DNA of 37,824 nucleotides, from the NCBI GenBank assembly GCA_964632175.1, contig CAZWBJ010000010.1, positions 1-37,824 on the forward strand, written 5' to 3'. This DNA is from JAWBSP01 sp964632175 (GTDB lineage: Archaea; Hadarchaeota; Hadarchaeia; Hadarchaeales; JAWBSP01). The notes under the pieces were generated by a model that was not told the DNA's origin, searched no databases, and saw only the letters and a program-made list of their open reading frames with translations. Positions 1-6,000 of the stretch are shown here, in pieces. Each line of letters starts with the position of its first letter. Position 1 is the first letter of the stretch. The translations under genes were made by a program, and so were the position numbers.

Positions 1-2871
1 GTTCCGCCCGTCTCCTCCGTCCTCCCGATCTCCCCCTATTGGCGCTCCACCTCCCCCATAGGGATAGAAGCCACCGCCTCGGATGCGGACGGCCTCGTCA
101 CCAGGGTGGAGCTCTGGTACCGCTGGTCCCCCGACAACTCTTCCTGGGGCAGCTGGATACTCTACGACTACGACACCGTCCCGCCCTACTCCTTCAGCTT
201 CTATCCACCCAGCGGGGAGGGATACTACGAGTTCTACTCTAGGGCGAGGGACAACTCGGGCAACTACGAGCTCCCGCCGGAAGTGGCGGACGCCAGATGC
301 GGCTACGACCACACCGCCCCACCGGCCCCAACGCTGGTGGCCCCGGAGAACGGAGCGAGTGTTGATCATTGGCCAACCCTCTCTTGGACTTCGGTGGCGG
401 ATCTGTCCGGCGTGAGGTACGAGCTGATAGTAGACAACGAGCCCCTCTTCCAGGAACCCCCGATCTACAGAAAGGTCGGGCTAGTGGAGAACTGGCATAC
501 GGTGGAGAACCTGCTGGAAGTGGGGGTCTACTACTGGAGGGTGAGGGCGATTGACGGGGCGAACAATCCGGGCCCCTGGTCGGAGAACCGCTCCTTCACC
601 GTCCTCAGGGGCTGGCTGCTCCTCGACTCCTTCTTCTCGGGTGCACGGGCGGCGGCGGGATGGGCGACCCTTGAGCAGTACTCGGCGGCAGCAACGGCCA
701 AGATCGGCGAGTGGGGGGTGCTTGAAGTCGTGACCTCATTAGCTTATACTTCCTTCGCTTGGAGGTCAATAGAAACTATGATTTCAGAAGCTCCCGCGCT
801 TTCGACTTGGAGGTTGCTTGAAGTCTCGACTTGGGATGTTTTCGCCCCCTCCGCCTGGAGACCCCTCGAGGCAATTACCTCGGGCTTCGTCCCCCCTGTT
901 TGGGTGGCGCTCGAGAGGTTGGAGGCTCAGCTCAAGGCACCCGCGGTAGGTTTCTCGGTTTCCCTCTCACCGAGCACAGCCGAGGTCGTGCAAGGGGAAA
1001 GCGTGAGCACCACAATTTACGTGACTAGGCTCTATCCCTGGTACGACAGGGGGGTCTCCCTGAGCGTGCAGAACCTGCCCCCCGGCACCACCTTCACCCT
1101 TTCGGTTTCGGGTGCCTCTCCGAACTATTCCTCGACCTTGACCATCTTCACCAGCACCCAGACTCCTCTCGGTTTTTACCTTGTCACGGTGGTGGCGACG
1201 GATGGGCTGGCAACCGTGACAAGGACCTTCCGGCTGGAGGTCAAAAGCCCGCCGCCCCCGCCGCCGCCCAAGTATCCACCCGCCTCGAGGGTGAAGCCCA
1301 TCTCTCCCTTCTGGTGGTCGAGCGTTCCCGTACAGGTGGAGGCGGAGGCATCCGACAGCGACGGGACGGTGGTCAGGATCCTGCTCTACTACAGACATTC
1401 ACTGGACAATGCCACTTGGGATCCATGGAAGCTGTATGGGGAGGACAACCAAGCTCCCTGGAGCTGGGGCTTCTCGCCCGTTGAGAACGAGGGTTACTAT
1501 GAGCTCTATTCCATCGCGTTCGACAACGACGGGCTCGTGGAGAATGCCCCGGCCCTTCCGGACGCCAGTGTTGGTATCGATCTCACGGCCCCCGCCATCC
1601 CCACTCCCTTATCTCCCGTTGGGGACGGCCTCACGGGTTCGAAGGTGAGGCTGTGGTGGCTGGAGGTCTCCGATCTCTCAGGGGTGGCGACATACGAGGT
1701 TCAGGTGGACAGGAGCTCTGACTTCTCCTCACCCTTCCTCCAGCTGCAGACCCCAGGCACCTCAGCGGAATTCGATTCCCCGTTCGAGGGAAGGCTGTTC
1801 TGGAGGATCAGGGCCGTGAACGGGGCGAGGCTGGCTTCACCCTGGAGCTCCGCCGCGAGCTTCGTCTGCATACTGGCGCCCTCCATGGAGAAGAGCATGG
1901 AGTACCTACCGGCCTTCCAGCCGGTGGAGTTCGACCTCGTTCCCATGGAACCCCTCTTCATCAGGAAGGTGGGGATCACCTTCTCCGCACCGCTGGAGAG
2001 GGCGACCGTCTCAGCCTGGGAATTTGAGAACGAGGAGTTCACCGAAACGTTCTCCTGGCTGCCGCCGCCGGAGTATAGGTATGCGGCTTTGTGCTCAGTT
2101 GATATTTCCCGCAACCTCATACAGCGCACGGAGGTCGAGTTCCAGATCCTCCGCTCTTGGTTGAGGGAGCATGATCTGGACGAGAGCACCGTGGTTCTCA
2201 GGAGGCTGTACAGGGGGAGGTGGGAGAACACACCCACCACGCTCATAGGCTCCGATGAGGAAAAGTTCTACTATACGGCCAGCTTCTCGGGCTACTCCGG
2301 CTTCCTCTCGGCCACCGCCTCAAAGAGGGCACCGCCACCCCCGCCACCTCCACCCCCGCCCGCACCAGCGCCACCATACCTACTTTACGCCTTCCTCACA
2401 GTGCTTGGGGTGGCCGGCGTAGGGTTTGCTTACTTCTTCTACCAGCGCAGGCTCGTGATAAGGCCAGCTATCCCGGTGGAGAGGGTTGCCAAGCCCACGC
2501 TCCCGCCGGCCATCCGTCCGAGTCTCCCCCCCGCCGTCCCGCTGGAGAAGCTGGGGCCGAAGCCGGAGCTTAAGGTTCTGGCCCTCCCCGCCAAGCCGGC
2601 TCCCTTAGAGGTGAGGAGGGTGGTGCCGAGGGTGGTGCCTACGGGAGAGTTGCTTGAGGCCATGAAAAGGGCAGCGCTCAGGCCGGCCGTGTCTCTGGAG
2701 AAGATGGCGAGAGTGGTCAGACCACCCGTTCCACCGGCCGTGGAGCTCGAGAAGATGGCGAGGGAGGTTAAGCCGCTCCGCGTGGAGGAGGTGAGGAGGA
2801 AGGTGCAGGAGCCGGTTGAGATCCTGAGGAAGCTGAAGGAGGTTTCTAGGCGGGAGGCCGAAACCCTTTAA
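1..2871 (+). CDS. Large Ig/FnIII-repeat surface protein, C-terminal TM anchor and cytoplasmic tail (5' partial)
   Basis: The reading frame is open from base 1, so the N-terminus and any signal peptide lie outside the window; 956 residues are visible. In order: an Ig-like unit (about 1-103), an FnIII-like unit (about 100-200), a Trp-periodic segment (221-305), a second beta-sandwich unit (about 318-415), a polyproline linker, a second copy of the Ig-like plus FnIII pair (about 427-620), a PGF-pre-PGF-like domain (about 640-775; segment ending in an SGYSGF motif), polyproline, one TM helix (about 793-815) and a basic, proline-rich tail of about 140 residues. The architecture means an exported, membrane-anchored protein. 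The tail carries repeated PAVxLEK motifs, presumably for an intracellular partner. A zinc-ribbon gene and a MinD-like ATPase gene follow at once. The ligand and exact role are not recognisable; adhesin or envelope protein is an inference. Confidence 0.85.
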   Translation, partial: VPPVSSVLPISPYWRSTSPIGIEATASDADGLVTRVELWYRWSPDNSSWGSWILYDYDTVPPYSFSFYPPSGEGYYEFYSRARDNSGNYELPPEVADARCGYDHTAPPAPTLVAPENGASVDHWPTLSWTSVADLSGVRYELIVDNEPLFQEPPIYRKVGLVENWHTVENLLEVGVYYWRVRAIDGANNPGPWSENRSFTVLRGWLLLDSFFSGARAAAGWATLEQYSAAATAKIGEWGVLEVVTSLAYTSFAWRSIETMISEAPALSTWRLLEVSTWDVFAPSAWRPLEAITSGFVPPVWVALERLEAQLKAPAVGFSVSLSPSTAEVVQGESVSTTIYVTRLYPWYDRGVSLSVQNLPPGTTFTLSVSGASPNYSSTLTIFTSTQTPLGFYLVTVVATDGLATVTRTFRLEVKSPPPPPPPKYPPASRVKPISPFWWSSVPVQVEAEASDSDGTVVRILLYYRHSLDNATWDPWKLYGEDNQAPWSWGFSPVENEGYYELYSIAFDNDGLVENAPALPDASVGIDLTAPAIPTPLSPVGDGLTGSKVRLWWLEVSDLSGVATYEVQVDRSSDFSSPFLQLQTPGTSAEFDSPFEGRLFWRIRAVNGARLASPWSSAASFVCILAPSMEKSMEYLPAFQPVEFDLVPMEPLFIRKVGITFSAPLERATVSAWEFENEEFTETFSWLPPPEYRYAALCSVDISRNLIQRTEVEFQILRSWLREHDLDESTVVLRRLYRGRWENTPTTLIGSDEEKFYYTASFSGYSGFLSATASKRAPPPPPPPPPPAPAPPYLLYAFLTVLGVAGVGFAYFFYQRRLVIRPAIPVERVAKPTLPPAIRPSLPPAVPLEKLGPKPELKVLALPAKPAPLEVRRVVPRVVPTGELLEAMKRAALRPAVSLEKMARVVRPPVPPAVELEKMAREVKPLRVEEVRRKVQEPVEILRKLKEVSRREAETL

Positions 2872-2892
2872 ACTACTACTACCACTACTACT
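2872..2892 (+). repeat. Trinucleotide ACT repeat between two genes
   Basis: The gap between the surface-protein stop and the next ATG is seven ACT-type triplets (one is ACC) plus one base. There is no Shine-Dalgarno-like sequence here, so it acts as an unstructured spacer before the zinc-ribbon gene. Confidence 0.8.
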
Positions 2893-2893
2893 A

Positions 2894-3022
2894 ATGAGGG
2901 TGAGGTGCCACATCTGCGGGTACCAGTGGGACTACAAGGGTTCCAACAAATTCTACGCCACTTGTCCGCGTTGCCTGAGGAAGGTGAAGCTGGCGGATCC
3001 GGGGGGGAAGCATGGCACTTAG
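2894..3022 (+). CDS. Small zinc-ribbon protein, 42 aa
   Basis: This 42-codon gene starts at an ATG just after the ACT repeat. It encodes two CxxC knuckles (CHIC at residues 5-8 and CPRC at 24-27) separated by a short basic/aromatic loop, a classic rubredoxin-like zinc ribbon, followed by a basic tail. It overlaps the following MinD-like gene by 11 bases, so the two are probably translationally coupled. Many archaeal zinc ribbons this small bind nucleic acid or act as adaptors; the function here is unknown. Its position between a membrane protein with a cytoplasmic tail and an ATPase suggests an adaptor role, which is inference. Good motif spacing and the operon-type overlap make it likely to be real despite its size. 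Confidence 0.7.
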   Translation: MRVRCHICGYQWDYKGSNKFYATCPRCLRKVKLADPGGKHGT

Positions 3023-3866
3023 GCGGAGGAGGGGGCTGGTGCTAGGCGTCTTCTCGGCCAAGGGAGGGGTGGGGAAGACCACCACAGTGGCAAACCTAGG
3101 GGCAGCACTCTCCCAGCGCAAGAAGGGCAAGGTGATCATCGTGGAGACGAACATGACGGCCTCGAACCTCGGTCTGCACTTGGGGGTGGTTGATCCGCCC
3201 GTGACGGTTCAGGACTTGGTTTTCGGCAGGCTGAAGGTTGAGGAGGGGATCTCCAAGACGGAGTACGGGCTCCACCTCCTCCCCGGCTCCATCGCCTTCA
3301 CCACGGACGTGGGTTCCATTGATTTGACCCCCATCATCGAGAAGCTGAGGAGCAAGTACGAGGTGATCATTCTGGATTCGGCCCCCGGCTTCGCGCCGGA
3401 GGTGATCTCGGCGATGAAGGCCTGCGATGAGGTCTTGGTCTGCTGCCAGCCCCAGATTCCAGCCATCGCCGGGACCCTCCAGAGCATGAGAGCTCTGGAG
3501 AAGATGAAGATCCCCATTCTGGGGGTGGTTCTGACGAGGGTGACGGGGAAGAGGTACGAGGTCTCCACCTCCGAGATAAGGAGAACGCTGGGCTGGCCAA
3601 CCTTGGTGGAAATACCCGAGGACGACATGATTCCGGAGAGCATAACTAGGGGAATCCCCGCCGTGCTGTATGCGCCCGAGTCCCCCGCTGCCCAGCAGTA
3701 CCTCAAGCTGGCGCGTCTGATCCTGGCGCACATGAGGGCCAAAAGGCCGGGAAGGGTGAGAAAGGTCAGGAAGGCCAAGAAGAAGAGCAGAAAGAGAGCC
3801 CCCGCCTTCGACCTCTGGGCCTATGTTTACGGACCTAGGGCGAGGAAAAGGGGCAGAAGGAAATAG
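3012..3866 (+). CDS. MinD/ParA-like ATPase with altered Walker A' and basic C-terminal tail
   Basis: A 284-residue protein of the MinD/ParA deviant Walker family. The P-loop KGGVGKTT is at residues 17-24, Walker B is VIILDSAPGF, and an SNLGLHLG stretch aligns with the MinD switch region. The usual Walker A' D-x-D is replaced by E-T-N at 45-47, so the aspartate normally involved in hydrolysis is asparagine. The last 50 residues or so are very rich in Lys/Arg, which would suit binding to acidic lipid or nucleic acid. No terminal MinD amphipathic helix is evident. It overlaps the zinc-ribbon gene by 11 bases. Family members position membrane or DNA-bound complexes; the obvious partner is the cytoplasmic tail of the upstream surface protein, which is an inference. 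Confidence 0.85.
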   Translation: MALRRRRGLVLGVFSAKGGVGKTTTVANLGAALSQRKKGKVIIVETNMTASNLGLHLGVVDPPVTVQDLVFGRLKVEEGISKTEYGLHLLPGSIAFTTDVGSIDLTPIIEKLRSKYEVIILDSAPGFAPEVISAMKACDEVLVCCQPQIPAIAGTLQSMRALEKMKIPILGVVLTRVTGKRYEVSTSEIRRTLGWPTLVEIPEDDMIPESITRGIPAVLYAPESPAAQQYLKLARLILAHMRAKRPGRVRKVRKAKKKSRKRAPAFDLWAYVYGPRARKRGRRK

Positions 3867-3890
3867 CGAACTAGAAGAGGCCCGATTTTT

Positions 3891-4700
3891 CTACTTCTTA
3901 CCCAGCGCCAGCTCGAACTTGGGGGCGAGCTTGGTGGCTGGGATGTCAAGCCTCATCAGCTCGCTGGCTATGCTCCTGAGGGCTAGGGACGCTGGGGCTT
4001 CGGGGTAGAGGGCGACCACGGGCAGATCCCTCCTGAAGGCATCCTCCACCAGCTCGTCGTCCTCCACCACTCCCAGAAGCTTGGCGATTTCCTCGGCTTG
4101 GATGGTCCATTCCTCCACCCTTGCGTTTCTGGGGACGCGGTTGAGAACCACCCCAATCCCGTCCAGCCCCAGAAGCTGCTTGAGGCCCAGAGCGGTCTGC
4201 TTGGCCGAGAGGATGGAGTCGACATCAGGATTGACCACGTAAAGGAGGCCGTCGGCGATGGCGGTCAGGATGAGGTGCTCGAAGCCCACGGACGCGGGCG
4301 TGTCCACGATGATGTAAGAGAACTTTTTCCTGAGAACGCTCAGCATTCTCTCGAACCTCTTGACGGTGGTCTGGACGAAGCTCACCATGTCTCTCGAGCC
4401 GGGGGGAAGAAAGCGCCCGCCGGCGGGGAGGATGGCCAGTTTGGGGAAGAGTGGCTTCCCGTCGGCCTTCAGCTGGCAGGCATAAACCGCATCGGCGAGC
4501 GAGCACTTCCCCTCCAAGAAGTGGGAGAGGGTCAGATCGGTTCCGGGGCACATCTTGAGTTCCACCGTCCTTACGTGGATGTCGCCATCGATCAGGAGCA
4601 CCATGTCCTCCTGGAGCTTGCTCAGCCAGCAGGTTATCCCCATGGCCACCGTGCTCTTGCCCACCCCCCCCTTGGTTCCGAGGACCGAGATGACGGGCAT
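3891..4700 (-). CDS. MinD-like ATPase, HVRTxELKM subfamily
   Basis: A 269-residue ATPase with P-loop GTKGGVGKST near the N-terminus, an intact D-G-D Walker A' and Walker B IIVDTPAS. Directly after Walker A' is HVRTVELKM, shared almost exactly with the ATPase at 23142-23993. A further matching block is AVYAC...FP.L..LPAG. This marks the two as paralogs in one subfamily, distinct from the ATPase at 3012-3866. Its ATG overlaps the TGA of the ArsR-like gene by one base (TGATG), so regulator and ATPase form a two-gene operon. It converges with the 3012-3866 gene across a 24-base gap. The cargo is unknown. Confidence 0.85.
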   Translation of the reverse strand: MPVISVLGTKGGVGKSTVAMGITCWLSKLQEDMVLLIDGDIHVRTVELKMCPGTDLTLSHFLEGKCSLADAVYACQLKADGKPLFPKLAILPAGGRFLPPGSRDMVSFVQTTVKRFERMLSVLRKKFSYIIVDTPASVGFEHLILTAIADGLLYVVNPDVDSILSAKQTALGLKQLLGLDGIGVVLNRVPRNARVEEWTIQAEEIAKLLGVVEDDELVEDAFRRDLPVVALYPEAPASLALRSIASELMRLDIPATKLAPKFELALGKK

Positions 4701-5152
4701 CAGGTCTTCCCCTTTATCTGCCTGAGGCTTTCTTTGGCCTTCTCCCTCACTTCGACTCCCCGCAGACCCCGCAGCACTTGGGCGAGCTCCTTCTCCAACC
4801 CGCCATGGGGGACCTCCTCCTCCAGCGGCTTCACCTCCAGCCTGAGATCGAGGCTACGGTGGACTATCTTGGCATTTCCCAATCCCACCTCGAACCTTAT
4901 CAACCCCGCCTCCTCCAGCCTCTTGAGGTGGTAGCTCATGAGGATGTTAGTGATTTTCCTGCCAAACTTCTCGCTGGCCCTTCTCGCCAGCTCCGCCTGT
5001 CTCGCGGGTCCCTCCGCCAGGACGGTGTAAGCCCACTGCCTTATGGGGTCGGATAGGGCCTCGGCTATTTTGAAGAATTCCTTCAATTCCAGCGGATGCC
5101 AAGCCTCACCGGCCGGGAAGAGCCTCTGAGGTTCCCCCTTTTCGATGTTCAC
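4700..5152 (-). CDS. ArsR-like winged-helix transcriptional regulator
   Basis: A 150-residue protein whose central part (about 28-100) has the ArsR-type winged-helix pattern: an ALSDPIRQWAYTVL helix, an AELARRASEKFGRKIT recognition region, then SYHLKRLEEAGLIRFE leading into the wing. The C-terminal 40 residues are a charged helix, possibly for dimerisation. The start is GTG, placed by a TATA-like box 20-27 bases upstream. It is the first gene of a two-gene operon with the MinD-like ATPase, so it may control that gene and the convergent surface-protein operon. No metal-binding cysteines are present, so a metal sensor is unlikely. Confidence 0.8.
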   Translation of the reverse strand: MNIEKGEPQRLFPAGEAWHPLELKEFFKIAEALSDPIRQWAYTVLAEGPARQAELARRASEKFGRKITNILMSYHLKRLEEAGLIRFEVGLGNAKIVHRSLDLRLEVKPLEEEVPHGGLEKELAQVLRGLRGVEVREKAKESLRQIKGKT

Positions 5153-5171
5153 AAATTAAATTATCCACGGT

Positions 5172-5179
5172 GTATAAAT
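5172..5179 (-). promoter_or_regulatory. TATA-like box for the ArsR-like/MinD operon
   Basis: On the minus strand ATTTATAC lies 20-27 bases upstream of the GTG start at 5152, the spacing expected for a leaderless archaeal transcript. The remaining gap to 5346 holds no gene; a 6-bp inverted repeat CCTTCG/CGAAGG occurs near 5246-5270 and nothing else is clear. Confidence 0.5.
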
Positions 5180-5346
5180 GATTTTTTATCTCCTAGACTT
5201 TTGCCATGTACCTAACCACTGGGTCGGGAATGGTAAAGTATCCATCCTTCGTTTTTCTTGTACCGAAGGAGGAAATCTATTTTTTCTTGGGTGCAGGTCA
5301 AACACAGTTCTACCCCTTGAACTTAAAGCTAATGGTTGGGTCGAGT

Positions 5347-6000
5347 TCAGAGTCGGAGGAGGGGGGTGCCTAACTTCCCCGCCACGAGGGAGGGGAGATC
5401 CAGAACCTTCCGGTGCTTGAGGATGATCGCGCGGTCGCTTGTGGCAATGAGGTCGAAGCGCCTCCTGAGCTCGAGGTCGACCCCCGCCACGGTTTTGGCC
5501 GTCCCGTCCAGCTCCTTCTCCTCTATCTTCCCCCTCGTGAGCTCCGCAAGCCTCCCGCTCCAGCTCACTTGCTTCTCGTACAGGAACTCGACCCACGCGG
5601 GCCTCACGGAATCTAGGAGGGAGAGGAGCTCGTCCAGGGCCCTGCTGGTTTGAGGAGTTATGCGGTGTTTTCCAAAGACCGCGCTCACATCCCTGACCCA
5701 CCCGTCGTCGCACAGGAAGACGGGCCTGCCGCTCACGATGGTCTCCACCGTTATCAGGACGTTGTAGCCGTCTATTCCCACCCTCTTCCCCAGTGCCTCC
5801 CTCAAATCCGCTTTCCTCCGCTTGAGCTCGGCCGCCTCCCTCTCGGAGAAGACGGTGCGCGCGAGGATGTTCCTCTCCTTGAGGGAGAGCTTGTAATGGT
5901 TGCACACGAAGGTTAGGGCGGACTCTTGGGGGTACCCCCTGTCCAGTAGCCACCGGAGTTCCTCGCCCGCCCTCCTGACCTCCTGTTTTAGTTCACTCAA
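5347..6000 (-). CDS. DUF434-family conserved archaeal protein (COG2454-like)
   Basis: A protein of about 217 residues resembling the archaeal DUF434 family. Near the N-terminus is AGEELRWLLDRGYP, then a basic helical part with LSLKERNILAR. The middle holds VGIDGYNVLITVETIVSGRP and the conserved LCDDGWVRDVS, with TSDRAI near the end, a layout reminiscent of acidic nuclease-like folds. The biochemical role is unknown. I place the start at a TTG (6000) that overlaps the leuS stop by 8 bases, because homology-like sequence begins there. A longer frame running back to 6099 lies inside leuS and looks like read-back. Translation is probably coupled to leuS. Confidence 0.7.
   Translation of the reverse strand: MSELKQEVRRAGEELRWLLDRGYPQESALTFVCNHYKLSLKERNILARTVFSEREAAELKRRKADLREALGKRVGIDGYNVLITVETIVSGRPVFLCDDGWVRDVSAVFGKHRITPQTSRALDELLSLLDSVRPAWVEFLYEKQVSWSGRLAELTRGKIEEKELDGTAKTVAGVDLELRRRFDLIATSDRAIILKHRKVLDLPSLVAGKLGTPLLRL

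Noticed and set aside
4098..4934. 278-codon plus-strand frame
   Set aside because: It lies opposite the MinD-like and ArsR-like genes, whose Walker and winged-helix motifs show that the minus strand is the coding one.
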